30,390 bases of DNA from Thermococcaceae archaeon (GCA_027064745.1 JAMOPD010000369.1:1-30390), one strand, 5' to 3'. Positions 1 to 9,047 are shown, numbered from the stretch's first letter. Notes: generated from the sequence alone by a model not told the origin. Numbers and translations are program-made.

Positions 1-139
1 CGAAGATAGCGAGCATGAAGAGGGATGGATTTGCTTTTTTCAGGATTTCAACTGTCTCCCTTACCCCAGCTATCCATATGAGGGCTAAAATTAAAAGTGC
101 CGCCAGAGTAACGACACCGGCTTTCTTCGCCTTTCTCAT
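1..139 (-). CDS. N-terminus of a membrane protein, cut by the window edge
   Basis: The first 46 codons of a minus-strand gene are present. The ATG at 139 follows an AAGGTGT ribosome binding site and lies two bases after the stop of the methyltransferase gene, so the two are probably co-transcribed. The peptide starts with a basic stretch (MRKAKKAG) and continues into a hydrophobic segment at about residues 8-24. A short amphipathic part and a second hydrophobic run follow. This pattern resembles the start of archaeal flippase-like (UPF0104/COG0392-type) membrane proteins, but the visible part is too short to prove the family. Confidence 0.6.
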   Translation of the reverse strand, partial: MRKAKKAGVVTLAALLILALIWIAGVRETVEILKKANPSLFMLAIF

Positions 140-141
140 AG

Positions 142-1302
142 TTACACCTTCCTAAGCTTTGCTATGAAGAAGCCCTGAGTCATATGTCTGTGGGGATAAA
201 ACCTCTGAACACTATTAAATCCTATGCCATTCGAACCTATAAAGATGTCCTGTTCCTCCAGCTTTAAACCTTTTTTTAGCATGTATTTAACATTTCCTTC
301 GTTTTCTTCATAGCTCAGTGTGCAGGTTGAATAAACGAGGATGCCGTCTTTCCTCAGAGATTTTATGGCGGCATTTATGAACTGCCTCTGATAACGGGCG
401 GTTGCTTCAATATCCTTTGGAGTCTTGTTTTCCCACAGTTTTGGTCTTATACCTAAAGCTGTGCACGGAGCATCGAGGAGTATCTTGTCTGCCTTGAGTT
501 CAAGCTCTGGAAGCTTCCTCGAGTCCATATGAATCAGTCTGACATTTTTAACGCCAAGTCTCTTCAGCTCTTCCTCCATCTTTCTGAGTCGGTTTTTTGA
601 TTTGTCAAGGGCTATTATCTCTCCCCTGTTCTGCATGAGCTGGGCTATGTGGCTAGTCTTTCCGCCGGGAGCGGCCGCCATGTCCACTACCAGCTCCTCC
701 TCACTCGGTTCCAAAACCCTCGCTGTTACCATTGAAGGCAAACTCTGCGCGTAAAAAAGTCCTTCTCTAAAGCCCTGGAGCTCACTCAGACTTGGAAGCC
801 TAAACTTCGGCAAGATAACCTCAACGGCGATGCCCCTATTTGAGAGTATCATCTCTTTTGCGCTCATTCTGGCGATGCCTATTCCGACGAGAAGACCTTT
901 TGGATCTCTTATCTGAACCTCATCGCCGGGCCTGATTTTTTTGTGCGCCTGCAAAACTCCTGGAGCATAGAGCATAGCTCCCTGATAGACGCTCTCAGCC
1001 GCGAATTTGTTTGCCCTCACAATGGGAAGAGTAGGGTCAAAGTCATCAGGAAAGTTTGGCCCCTCCCTATCGAAATATATTCCCTCCTTCAGATGGGGAC
1101 TTCTCTTCGGTTTAAGTCCCTCCTTTCTCAGAATCTGCATGAGCTTTGAGCGGCTCGTTTTAAGCGTATTCACCCTGATGTAATACTTTTCCACGGGCTC
1201 CCTCAGCTTTTCCATTAATACTTCTGCCTCATCTCCAAAGAGCTTCCTATAGTACTCCCTGAGCTCCTCTGGAAATGCCTCAAGATACATATACATGTGC
1301 AT
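142..1302 (-). CDS. PUA-domain RNA m5C methyltransferase (NSUN/RsmB family)
   Basis: SAM-dependent cytosine-C5 methyltransferase of the NOL1/NOP2/Sun family, 386 aa. After an N-terminal RNA-binding segment (RVNTLKTS) there is a PUA-like domain at roughly residues 95-165, then the Rossmann methyltransferase domain. It has the SAM loop DMAAAPGGKTSH, the motif IV cysteine in DAPC and the catalytic cysteine in YSTCTLSYEE. A PUA domain inside this family is typical of archaeal NSUN6-like enzymes, which methylate C72 of tRNAs, so tRNA is the likeliest substrate; rRNA cannot be excluded. The ATG at 1302 is chosen because GGAGG lies six bases upstream; an in-frame ATG further upstream would overlap the preceding gene. 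One base separates it from the upstream gene's stop. Confidence 0.9.
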   Translation of the reverse strand: MHMYMYLEAFPEELREYYRKLFGDEAEVLMEKLREPVEKYYIRVNTLKTSRSKLMQILRKEGLKPKRSPHLKEGIYFDREGPNFPDDFDPTLPIVRANKFAAESVYQGAMLYAPGVLQAHKKIRPGDEVQIRDPKGLLVGIGIARMSAKEMILSNRGIAVEVILPKFRLPSLSELQGFREGLFYAQSLPSMVTARVLEPSEEELVVDMAAAPGGKTSHIAQLMQNRGEIIALDKSKNRLRKMEEELKRLGVKNVRLIHMDSRKLPELELKADKILLDAPCTALGIRPKLWENKTPKDIEATARYQRQFINAAIKSLRKDGILVYSTCTLSYEENEGNVKYMLKKGLKLEEQDIFIGSNGIGFNSVQRFYPHRHMTQGFFIAKLRKV

Positions 1303-1303
1303 G

Positions 1304-1816
1304 TTAATCCTCCAGAATGCCGTGCTTTGCTTCGATTTCAATGAACCTGAAGAGAGTTTCTTTCAGCTCTTCCGGTGTTTTTGCTTCCACCTCAAACTGG
1401 ACTATCTTCTCGGGGCTGGAGCTTATTCTCTCAATAATTTCTTCAGCTCCAGCTCTGGTATCGGGATTGTAAAAATCCTTAAGGAAATCGACAGCTCCGT
1501 AGATAAAAGCCTTCTTAAAGTTTTCAGTGAATTCTCTGATAAATTCTGGGGTTAATTTCTCTCTGGGTACAGCGAATACAAAATAGAAGCCCTGAAGTGT
1601 GGCACCAATCTCTCCGTGCGGTTTCACCTCGAATACTGGATATGGATACTTCATCAGCCTCCATTCACCATCGATATATATGTATCCGTTGAACGCCTCT
1701 TCCACGGGCTCCACAGTAAACCCTCTCTCCTTCAGTACATCTTCGAGCTCATTGTTGAGCCTGAATATGCTCTCCCACAGGTAGTTCAGAAACTCATGCA
1801 TCTCCCGGATGTTCAT
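1304..1816 (-). CDS. conserved hypothetical protein, Thermococcales type
   Basis: A soluble, acidic protein of 170 aa with no signal peptide or membrane segment. The N-terminus is helical (MNIREMHEFLNYLWE), the middle is strand-rich around GYIYIDGEWRLMKYPYPVFEVKPHGEIG, shown here only as a landmark near residues 42-69, and the C-terminus is helical. I recall similar Thermococcales proteins labelled DUF3201, but this is memory and not a verified match. The ATG at 1816 is preferred because GGTGA lies exactly five bases upstream. The in-frame GTG at 1825 is part of that ribosome binding site and coincides with the expected transcription start. No function can be assigned; its tight linkage to the RNA methyltransferase suggests co-expression. 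Confidence 0.75.
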   Translation of the reverse strand: MNIREMHEFLNYLWESIFRLNNELEDVLKERGFTVEPVEEAFNGYIYIDGEWRLMKYPYPVFEVKPHGEIGATLQGFYFVFAVPREKLTPEFIREFTENFKKAFIYGAVDFLKDFYNPDTRAGAEEIIERISSSPEKIVQFEVEAKTPEELKETLFRFIEIEAKHGILED

Positions 1817-1844
1817 TCGCCTCACCAGAAATGGAGAAACAAAA

Positions 1845-1860
1845 GGGGTATAAAAACTTC
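1845..1860 (-). promoter_or_regulatory. BRE/TATA promoter for the 1816 gene and its downstream partners
   Basis: On the minus strand GAAG is followed by TTTTTATA at 1856-1849, about 33-40 bases before the ATG at 1816. The predicted transcription start is near 1825, giving a short leader that carries the GGTGA site. The promoter overlaps the end of the LEA14-like gene, so the methyltransferase group is probably its own transcription unit. Confidence 0.5.
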
Positions 1861-2758
1861 ATCTAAGAGATGTTAGGATATCGTTTATATCCCCCATGAT
1901 GTTTGTTTCAATCTTCTTCTCAACGGCCCTTAATTTGTGGGTGTACTTGAATTGGCCAGCAGTAATATTAAGATATATTTCCGCTTTAACTATGCTAGCC
2001 TCTCCCTGTTTTATATGCTTAACCCATACTTCTGGCAATGAATCCAGATTTATCTCTGTCTTAACTTTTGCAGTTGCATAGCCCTTAGCTGGAACAATTA
2101 CAGTTTCGGCTATCTTTCCTTCACCAACTTGTATATCATTCATGTAAAGCTTAAATGATATTCCTGTTACTGGAATTGGAACTGAATTTGGATTATACAT
2201 CTTTAGGTATGTGTATATTACTGCTTTATTCCCTTCTACTCCACCCCAAACATTTTTGCTTCCAATGATAGCAGGTGTTAAAAAGGGGCCAATTTCTTCG
2301 CTTTTTGCTGTTAGATTAATATACTCCAAGGGATTTACATTTATTGGTTCTTCTGCAGAGTATTTAATAGGTATTACTCCCAATGCTTGGCCGGAAAAAT
2401 CTATCTCGATATTTCCTTTGTTCCCATTGTTTAGGTATGCCACGAGTGCTTGGATCATTTTCTTATTATCTATTGCAATCACCATTTTAAGAAACTTATC
2501 CGTGGCGTGGTACTCAAAACGCTCAACTTTTATAAATGGTATGTTTTCAAGTTTTATACTCAAACTCTTAACATTAAATGGTACTAAAAGAGGTTTTCCT
2601 AAGTTTAATGTAATCCATACTTCTGTACTGTTTTTGTCCACATATCCCCATTCTGCCCGTCCTTGGGGTTGGAGTGTCATAACTGCATATCCCACGTATC
2701 CAATATAAATAAGGAGAATCAACACAATTGAAATTATTACACGCTTTACCAGACCCAT
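1859..2758 (-). CDS. membrane-anchored LEA14-like (LEA type 2/WHy) protein
   Basis: 299 aa. Residues about 4-26 form one hydrophobic segment after a short basic start (MGLVKRVIISIVLILLIY), so the protein is probably anchored with its bulk outside the cell. The C-terminal half has a beta-sandwich signature of LEA14/WHy domains: YLKMYNPNSVPIPVTG followed by ISFKLYMNDIQVGEG. The first half may be a diverged second copy. The ATG at 2758 has GGTGA exactly five bases upstream; a longer in-frame reading would run into the preceding gene and add a non-signal leader. It is the third gene after the RND transporter and the CARDB-repeat surface protein, so an envelope role with them is inferred. LEA14-like domains have no single established function in archaea. 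Confidence 0.75.
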   Translation of the reverse strand: MGLVKRVIISIVLILLIYIGYVGYAVMTLQPQGRAEWGYVDKNSTEVWITLNLGKPLLVPFNVKSLSIKLENIPFIKVERFEYHATDKFLKMVIAIDNKKMIQALVAYLNNGNKGNIEIDFSGQALGVIPIKYSAEEPINVNPLEYINLTAKSEEIGPFLTPAIIGSKNVWGGVEGNKAVIYTYLKMYNPNSVPIPVTGISFKLYMNDIQVGEGKIAETVIVPAKGYATAKVKTEINLDSLPEVWVKHIKQGEASIVKAEIYLNITAGQFKYTHKLRAVEKKIETNIMGDINDILTSLR

Positions 2759-2825
2759 TTCATTCACCCCATTACTCCTAATATCTAAGTTAAAGTGTTT
2801 AAAATTTTCGAAAAAAAAGGAGAGC

Positions 2826-5615
2826 TCAACTGCGTCTTCTGTATGTGTATAGAATAACAATAACAACTGCCATGCCTATGAGGACTCCTAATAACTTCAG
2901 ATTATTTTTGGTTTTGGTGTTCTCTTTCACAGGTATATCAATTGTGCGCTCGAAGACATAGACATTGTCATCTCCCTGTGCTTTATCTCCGAGAGCACGT
3001 ATGCGTATCAAAACTCTGTAGTCTTTAGGTATGGCATTGCTATCAATGCTCATTTCTATAACTCCTTGACCTTCCTTTCCGGGTTCTAAGGTTCCAACAT
3101 AATCCGTTCTTTTGGTTAATGTAAATGGTTGACTGGCCTTGATGACACCTTCCACAATTACACTCTCTGCCTTTTCTCCCCCTGCATTCTTTAGGGTGAG
3201 GTATACCTTTATATCCTCTCCCTGAAGTGGCTCTGGAGAAAATCTGACCGATGTTATCTGTATATTTGGTTTAGATGAAATTATTACCGGGATGTTTAAT
3301 TTCACATGCATTTCGTTTCCTAACTCGTCAGTGTATGTTATCTCTACTGGTATTTCATGTGATCCACTTGTGGCATTTTCTGCAACATCTATTTTGAAGC
3401 TGGCTTTTGCAGAATCTCCTTTTTCTAAACTTCCAAGATTGATAATCTGCTCGCTAGTTGCGCTTAATTTAAAAGGTCCGGTTGGAACAGGTTTTAGCAA
3501 CACTGTCCTGGCAGTCCCGGTTCCAATGTTCTCCACCTCTAGATCTATTTCTACATTGCTAGTTCCCGGGAGGACTCTTGTGGGAGATGTGGAAATCTTT
3601 GAAATAATAAGTTTCTCTTTTCCGCTTATGTCTATTCCAACAAGTCTCTCATCTTTTATCTCCTGATCATTAGGCGCTGTTAGATAATCAATTTCAATTC
3701 TTAACGGATATATGCCAGTTTCTAGCTTGTCGTTTGCTTTAATCTGAAATTCTAATGTGGCATTTCCCCCGGGTTTTAGTTCACTTACATACTTCACATT
3801 ATCTTCGCCTAGGGGTAAGAATGCATCTATATTCTGTCTGGCTAATTCTCGCATTATCTGATTAAGAGCTGTCTGCAGATTCTGAGCGAGCTGTGAGCTA
3901 CCCTGAATAGGGAGTTGGGAGAGCGAGGATAAATCTACTTTCTTAATCTCCCCCTGAACTGAAACTTTGTAGGATAATATCTTCAAACTGAGAGCTTTTA
4001 CGGGCTCTTCACCCACATTTTGAATTGTGAACTTTGCTGTGAAGGTATCTCCAGGACTTATTTTTTCAGGCGTAATCTCAACCTTTTTAATTTCAATGAA
4101 TCCCTGCCTTCTTTCTACCACATTGACTGAGAATACAAATGTTTGTTCTTTTTCATCTTTTGAATTCCCACTGTAATATTTGAGCCTTACCTTTATGGGA
4201 TAACTTCCAGTTTTTGCATCTTCACTTACATGCATCTTAAAAATAACTTTCTTGTCTTCATTCGGATTTACGACAGGGAAATATACCTCACTAGAACCGC
4301 TTTCGACTGATATCGGTGACTGAATAGGTGATTGCTCTCCAATAGTATTCTTTATCTCTTTACTATTGCTCGGTATTTCCAATTGGGGTTGAATTTGAAC
4401 TAAGACGTTTTTTGCTTCTTCTCCTCCAGAATTTTTCAATGTTAACTGAATATTAAAGTCCTCTCCGGGATGGATTATTGAAGGTTTATTGAGATTATCT
4501 ATAACAAATGTTGCATCATTTTCCCTAGCAACGGTTATTCCCACATAATTGAAACTCTGAATCATCTTGATATGGGCGTCTATACCGACTTGAGAGAAAT
4601 ACACAACATTAACATATAATGGATATATCCCAGGTTTTGCGTTTTCATTTATTTTAATAGTGAATTTCAAAGTCGTACCTTCTTTTCCTTCCAAATACTC
4701 CACATACTGAGCTGCACTCCCTTCGGGATACCATACACCTTGGGATACACCACTCTGGCTTAGGACTTGGGATAAGGCCGCCCCAATGGAGCTGCTTTGA
4801 TTTACTCCCACTGGTGCTGGGGAAATGAAAACATTTATATAACGGGCTTTTAAAGCTCCTTGATTCTTTAAATGCACTTTTATAGTTACTGTTTCACCGG
4901 GATTAACACTCTGAGGAGCAGTGACGGATGTTGTAATTAATGCAGGCGCTGTTGAAACTCTCCATGAAACTGGACCGCTTATGCTGATCTTGGCTCCATT
5001 TGGATAAACCTGAAGTACTGTTAGTTCAACAGTTTGACCGTCCACTTTCACTGTTATTGTTTCGTTTTCTTTCACGGGCGTGATATTCGGGTAAGTTATT
5101 GGCATTAGGACATCTTGTTTGGTCAAACCAAGCTCAGGATGTTCTTCAATTGTTTTGATGATAGCGTCTCCCAACTCTTGAGGCGGAGCATTCTGAAGCC
5201 ATTGATAGAAAGCCGTCTGTGTTGAGGACACACAGTTCAGAAATTCAAGGGTGTTGTTTTCATACTGTGTGCATTTGGTAATGTTATATCCCATTGTATC
5301 TGCCAGAGCCATTAGAAACAGTGGATTTGAGAGGAGTTCTTTTATCTTGTCTGGATTTGGAACATATATAACCTCATACTGTGCATTTAAAATCTTTCCA
5401 TCCTTAACGATGGCAATGAAGGCATAATATTCATTGTGCAGATAGTCCTTTTGAGTATCTACCAACGAAATAACGAGCGGCCCCACAAGAATGGCATCCC
5501 CTCTATCTATATACCCCTCAAACAGTAAAACATTCTCAGAGGCATGTGCATAACTTAATATGCTTGAAAGTAGCATCAATCCAGTGAGAAGCCTAAATAG
5601 TTTTTGTTTTTTCAT
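2826..5615 (-). CDS. large surface protein with CARDB/NEW3-like repeats (COG1361-type)
   Basis: 929 aa with a Sec signal peptide (basic MKKQK, hydrophobic core about 8-22, AHA-S cleavage near 26). The outside part contains five repeated beta-sandwich modules at about 228-365, 375-500, 508-660, 670-780 and 785-895. Each begins with a P-G-(E/D) turn and an L-K-N-x-G type strand (for example HPGEDFNIQLTLKNSGGEEA). A single transmembrane helix near 905-924 ends in a basic tail (YRRRS), so the protein is anchored at its C-terminus. The start at 5615 has GGAGG nearby and lies inside the end of the RND gene (23-base overlap), showing translational coupling. COG1361-type proteins are often found next to RND transporters in archaea, and a periplasm-like adaptor or substrate-capture role is inferred. 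Confidence 0.85.
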   Translation of the reverse strand: MKKQKLFRLLTGLMLLSSILSYAHASENVLLFEGYIDRGDAILVGPLVISLVDTQKDYLHNEYYAFIAIVKDGKILNAQYEVIYVPNPDKIKELLSNPLFLMALADTMGYNITKCTQYENNTLEFLNCVSSTQTAFYQWLQNAPPQELGDAIIKTIEEHPELGLTKQDVLMPITYPNITPVKENETITVKVDGQTVELTVLQVYPNGAKISISGPVSWRVSTAPALITTSVTAPQSVNPGETVTIKVHLKNQGALKARYINVFISPAPVGVNQSSSIGAALSQVLSQSGVSQGVWYPEGSAAQYVEYLEGKEGTTLKFTIKINENAKPGIYPLYVNVVYFSQVGIDAHIKMIQSFNYVGITVARENDATFVIDNLNKPSIIHPGEDFNIQLTLKNSGGEEAKNVLVQIQPQLEIPSNSKEIKNTIGEQSPIQSPISVESGSSEVYFPVVNPNEDKKVIFKMHVSEDAKTGSYPIKVRLKYYSGNSKDEKEQTFVFSVNVVERRQGFIEIKKVEITPEKISPGDTFTAKFTIQNVGEEPVKALSLKILSYKVSVQGEIKKVDLSSLSQLPIQGSSQLAQNLQTALNQIMRELARQNIDAFLPLGEDNVKYVSELKPGGNATLEFQIKANDKLETGIYPLRIEIDYLTAPNDQEIKDERLVGIDISGKEKLIISKISTSPTRVLPGTSNVEIDLEVENIGTGTARTVLLKPVPTGPFKLSATSEQIINLGSLEKGDSAKASFKIDVAENATSGSHEIPVEITYTDELGNEMHVKLNIPVIISSKPNIQITSVRFSPEPLQGEDIKVYLTLKNAGGEKAESVIVEGVIKASQPFTLTKRTDYVGTLEPGKEGQGVIEMSIDSNAIPKDYRVLIRIRALGDKAQGDDNVYVFERTIDIPVKENTKTKNNLKLLGVLIGMAVVIVILYTYRRRS

Positions 5616-7860
5616 TTTTTACCACCTCCAATTTCCTTTTATAAAATAATTGTAACAGTGAGGGCGTGACAAGATATGCAGCCGTCATGGATGCGAATAT
5701 ACCAAATGCCAGAACCTTGCCAAAGTTGTGGATCGGAGTGAGATCACCAAATAAAAGAGCTAGAAATCCTCCAGCGGTTGTAAGAGCACCCACAAGGATT
5801 CCCGGACCAACATTTTCAACAGCGGTTACTATTGGATATGGATTGGCATTCTTCAATTCTTCTTTAAATCTGTGGGTTAAGTGCATACCATAATCAACGC
5901 CAAGACCAACTATCATAGATATAACACCAGCAAGAGTCTGGTTAAAAGGTATCTTTGCTAAACCCATAAATCCAATAGTCCACAATGCTCCTAGGAGCAT
6001 CGGTAATATCATTGCTATGGACGTTTTTAAATCTCGGAAGAGGAGAAGAACGATTATAATAACAAAGAATGTTCCATAGGTTGATATTCTCGGTATATCC
6101 CTATTTATAAGTTCACTGAGGACATAGTCAATGTAACTTTCCCCCGTTATTCTAACACTGACTCCCGGAGGAAAATCAGCATTGCTGATTTCTTCTTTAA
6201 AATAACGCATTATCCCGCTAAAGCCCTCTTGGTTTGCCCCCATGAAGTTCCCTTTGAACTTGAGTAGGGTCATTGAATAGTCACTGGTAATTAGGTTAGA
6301 GCCCTTTAGGGCGTTGGCAATCTTCTCTTTGTCATCGGGTATATACCCATATTTTTTAACAACAACATCCGCAATACTCTGGCTCTCAAAGGCACTGTTG
6401 TAATATGAATCTGCGAGAACGGATTTTTCAAAACGGTATATATCCCTCACAACATCAGGATTCCTCACATCATCAGCTTGAATTACTACATCAACTTCAT
6501 CCATTCCTCCAAATTCATTGATGACATCATTTATAGCCTGAATTTCCGGTATCCCGGGAGGTATCATCTTACTCATCCTGACCTCTGTGGTTGTCTGGGT
6601 TGCTCCAGATATAAATATCAAAGTTAGAACAGCAACAATTGCCAGATATCGTCTTGGATGATTCTTTATCGATTTTCCCAATACCGTGAAGAATTTAGCT
6701 AAAATTCCAGAATATGCCCTGATTTCTGGCGTTTCATAATGTCCTTTTAGTAACTTCGTGATATCCTCTTCAAGCATTATGACGGCTGGTGTGACAATGA
6801 CGGCATTGAGCGCTGCCAGAGTTAGACCCACAATCAGAACAAATCCGAGTCTCTGGAGAGCGGGCAGTACAGAGAAGCTCAGGGCTGCAAAGCCAGCTAT
6901 TGTTGTTAGCGCTGCGCCAAGAAGAGCTTTTCCTGTTTCTGTTATTGCTTCTTCAGCGGATTCTTCTATACTCCTCCCTTTCCGTCTTTCCTCATAATAT
7001 CTATTTGTGATATGAACTCCATAGTCTATTCCCATTCCAACTATCATTGCCCCTACTGTCGTCGTCGCAATTCCCAATGGTATGTTTGTTAGTCCCATAA
7101 AGCCAAGGGTCATAGCTACTCCAAATGCTAGGGGTGTCAGGGGTATGAGCGCCCTCACAGGAGAGCGGTAAAAGCATATGAGCAGAAGAATTACCATAAT
7201 AAATGCTATGCCCATTGTCTTGTTTAAATCGCTCTGCAGGAGTGCCAGAATCCGGTAAGTTACTCCGATTGAGCCGGTTTGGGCAACTTCAACATTTTTC
7301 GGGAAGTTTGTGTTCTCTATATCTTTCTGAATATCCTTATATACCCGGGTTAGTGTTTTCTGATTTTTATCCCTGCTTATTGTTACAGGTACTATAGTCA
7401 TGGTGTAATCAGAGCTTATCAGTTGATTCCTGATATCTTCGGGGAGGGTGTTCAGAATAAATTTTACCTCTCTCTCATTCTTGGGTAACCTGCCGAGGCT
7501 TTGGATAAATACATCAGCTATGCTAAATGTTCCACTAATATATGAATGCTGTTTGAGTTTTTGCTCAAGATTATAAATAGAGTTAATAACCTGGGGATCC
7601 CTAATATCATAAACCCCTCCCTCTTCAATATCAGATATCTTTACGACTATAATGACATTATCTCCTCCTTGAAATTCATTTTGAAGTATCTCATAATCCT
7701 TAATTGATTGTAGATCCTGAGGGAGCTCCTTGTAGAGGTCGCTTTCAAACTGGAGATTCTGTATACCATACACTGAAATCACTAAAAGGAAAATTGTCAT
7801 TAGACCAAATGCAATTCTGTATCTAACGATGATCCTTGCAATGGCCCTGAGTATATCCAT
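5593..7860 (-). CDS. RND superfamily (MMPL/HAE3-type) transporter
   Basis: 755 aa integral membrane protein with the twofold RND layout: a first helix near residues 17-33, a large outside loop to about 210, a five-to-six helix bundle, then the same pattern again. The repeats are marked by the paired motifs GMGIDYGVHITNRYYEE and GLGVDYGMHLTHRFKEE, whose aspartates are typical of proton-coupled RND pumps. The family exports hydrophobic or amphiphilic compounds; the substrate here is unknown. The ATG at 7860 has GGTGA five bases upstream, while the in-frame GTG at 7869 is part of that site. It is the first gene of an operon with the surface protein and probably the LEA14-like gene, and it faces a divergent GbsR/MarR-like regulator. 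Confidence 0.9.
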   Translation of the reverse strand: MDILRAIARIIVRYRIAFGLMTIFLLVISVYGIQNLQFESDLYKELPQDLQSIKDYEILQNEFQGGDNVIIVVKISDIEEGGVYDIRDPQVINSIYNLEQKLKQHSYISGTFSIADVFIQSLGRLPKNEREVKFILNTLPEDIRNQLISSDYTMTIVPVTISRDKNQKTLTRVYKDIQKDIENTNFPKNVEVAQTGSIGVTYRILALLQSDLNKTMGIAFIMVILLLICFYRSPVRALIPLTPLAFGVAMTLGFMGLTNIPLGIATTTVGAMIVGMGIDYGVHITNRYYEERRKGRSIEESAEEAITETGKALLGAALTTIAGFAALSFSVLPALQRLGFVLIVGLTLAALNAVIVTPAVIMLEEDITKLLKGHYETPEIRAYSGILAKFFTVLGKSIKNHPRRYLAIVAVLTLIFISGATQTTTEVRMSKMIPPGIPEIQAINDVINEFGGMDEVDVVIQADDVRNPDVVRDIYRFEKSVLADSYYNSAFESQSIADVVVKKYGYIPDDKEKIANALKGSNLITSDYSMTLLKFKGNFMGANQEGFSGIMRYFKEEISNADFPPGVSVRITGESYIDYVLSELINRDIPRISTYGTFFVIIIVLLLFRDLKTSIAMILPMLLGALWTIGFMGLAKIPFNQTLAGVISMIVGLGVDYGMHLTHRFKEELKNANPYPIVTAVENVGPGILVGALTTAGGFLALLFGDLTPIHNFGKVLAFGIFASMTAAYLVTPSLLQLFYKRKLEVVKNEKTKTI

Positions 7861-7871
7861 CTTCATCACCT

Positions 7872-7895
7872 AACTTTCGGAAATTTCCGAAAGTT
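7872..7895. promoter_or_regulatory. perfect 24-bp palindrome, candidate operator
   Basis: The half-site AACTTTCGGAAA is followed directly by its exact reverse complement. The palindrome begins 11 bases before the RND start codon, where transcription of that gene should begin. AACTTT recurs at 7908 (AACTTTAAA) and 7918 (AACTTTTGG) on the way to the divergent regulator gene. The position suggests repression of the transporter operon, and perhaps autoregulation, by the adjacent regulator. Confidence 0.7.
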
Positions 7896-7896
7896 T

Positions 7897-7937
7897 TTTA
7901 TATGTGGAACTTTAAAAAACTTTTGGCTATTATTATA
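7897..7937. promoter_or_regulatory. divergent TATA elements of the RND operon and its regulator
   Basis: On the minus strand CATATAAA (7904-7897) lies about 25 bases before the palindrome, which therefore covers the expected start of the RND transcript. On the plus strand TTATTATA (7930-7937) predicts a transcript start near 7958 and a short leader for the regulator at 7972. Confidence 0.5.
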
Positions 7938-7971
7938 CTCACTAACAACTAACATGGGAGAGGTGTGTAAG

Positions 7972-8508
7972 ATGAGTGTTGAGGAGGCAAAACGGATAAT
8001 GATGGAACACTTTGCAAATACCGCCCGTAAATTTGGCTTGAATGAGCTGTATGGATATATATATGGAGTCCTTTTTTTCGAAGATGAACCCCTGAGTTTA
8101 GGAGAAATAGCAGAGCGGACGAGCTATTCTCATTCCCATGTGAGCACGGCTCTAAAGCTTCTTGAGAGCATTGGACTGGTTAAGAGAGTTAAAAAACCCG
8201 GAGACAAGAAAGCCTATTTTACTGCCATAAAAAACATCAGAGAGTGGCGTAGAGAGGCATACTACAAGAAAATCGAGGAGGATGTAAGGCAAACAAGAGA
8301 GAGCCTTCTAAAAGCTCTTGAGGCTATAAAAGGTGACAACAGTGAGGAAGCAGAAAAAATAAGGGAAAGAATAGAGTTTGCTCTCAAAAGGAATTCTATA
8401 ACAGAGAGGATAATCAATATCTTCTTAAGGCATGTACAGGAGGAAGAAGTTTTAGAGGCCTTATTAGGATGCATTGAAGAGAAGATTAAGAACCGAGCAA
8501 AGATTTAA
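7972..8508 (+). CDS. GbsR/MarR-like winged-helix transcriptional regulator
   Basis: 178 aa. The winged helix lies at about residues 45-85, with LSLGEIAERTSYSHSHVSTA as helix-turn-helix core, then LLESIGLVKRV leading into the wing and a KKPGDKKAYF hairpin. A long, charged helical C-terminal part (about 100-175) should form the dimer. The layout fits the GbsR family, MarR-related regulators common in archaea. The ATG at 7972 is preferred to the ATG at 7954 because GGAGAGGTG ends six bases before it. It is transcribed away from the RND operon across a palindrome and is probably its repressor; the ligand is unknown. Confidence 0.85.
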   Translation: MSVEEAKRIMMEHFANTARKFGLNELYGYIYGVLFFEDEPLSLGEIAERTSYSHSHVSTALKLLESIGLVKRVKKPGDKKAYFTAIKNIREWRREAYYKKIEEDVRQTRESLLKALEAIKGDNSEEAEKIRERIEFALKRNSITERIINIFLRHVQEEEVLEALLGCIEEKIKNRAKI

Positions 8509-8540
8509 AAGATAGGGAGCGTAGAAAGAGCGGTGGTCAG

Positions 8541-9047
8541 ATGAAATCACTCCTTTGGGCATTCTGGTACATCCTCCCGGCCTACTTTGCCAACGCTTCC
8601 CCTGTTCTGGTTGGAGGAGGAAAGCCCATAGATGGTGGAAGAATCTGGAGAGATGGAAGGAGAATTTTAGGTGATGGGAAGACATGGAGAGGATTTATTG
8701 GCGGGGTTGCGATTGGTACTGCTGTTGGAGCAATTCAATACTTTGTAACTCCTTCTTTCTATGGTTCATTTGATACTGCTATTCTCTTGGCATTTGCGCT
8801 CTCTTTTGGTGCTCTTTTTGGAGATTTAGTTGGGAGCTTTTTCAAAAGAAGAGCAAATCTCCCGAGGGGGTATCCTGCCATTGGCTTAGATCAGCTTGGC
8901 TTTCTTATCTCAGCTCTAGCCTTTGCTTATCCAATTAAAACTCTCGACTCTGGACAGATAATATTTCTTCTCGTGGTGTCACCTTTCATCCACTGGGGAG
9001 CCAATTACTTTGCGTATAAGATGGGATGGAAGAACGTGCCTTGGTGA
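8541..9047 (+). CDS. carS: CDP-archaeol synthase
   Basis: 168 aa membrane enzyme that transfers CMP from CTP to 2,3-bis-O-geranylgeranylglyceryl phosphate to make CDP-archaeol, the activated precursor of archaeal phospholipids. Visible signatures are GGGKPIDGG near residue 25, LGDGKTWRGFIGG near 43-55, and the cytoplasmic loop GDLVGSFFKRRANLPRGYPA near 94-113, which contains the D-x3-SFFKR pattern of CDP-alcohol-forming enzymes. Four to five hydrophobic helices surround these loops. The length matches the family. The ATG follows GGTGGTCAG. The gene starts 32 bases after the regulator and may be read from the same transcript, although the functions differ. Confidence 0.93.
   Translation: MKSLLWAFWYILPAYFANASPVLVGGGKPIDGGRIWRDGRRILGDGKTWRGFIGGVAIGTAVGAIQYFVTPSFYGSFDTAILLAFALSFGALFGDLVGSFFKRRANLPRGYPAIGLDQLGFLISALAFAYPIKTLDSGQIIFLLVVSPFIHWGANYFAYKMGWKNVPW

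Noticed and set aside
943..1149. Plus-strand ORF over the methyltransferase gene, and similar antisense ORFs in other genes
   Set aside because: They are shadows of well-supported genes on the other strand, without ribosome binding sites or recognisable protein motifs.
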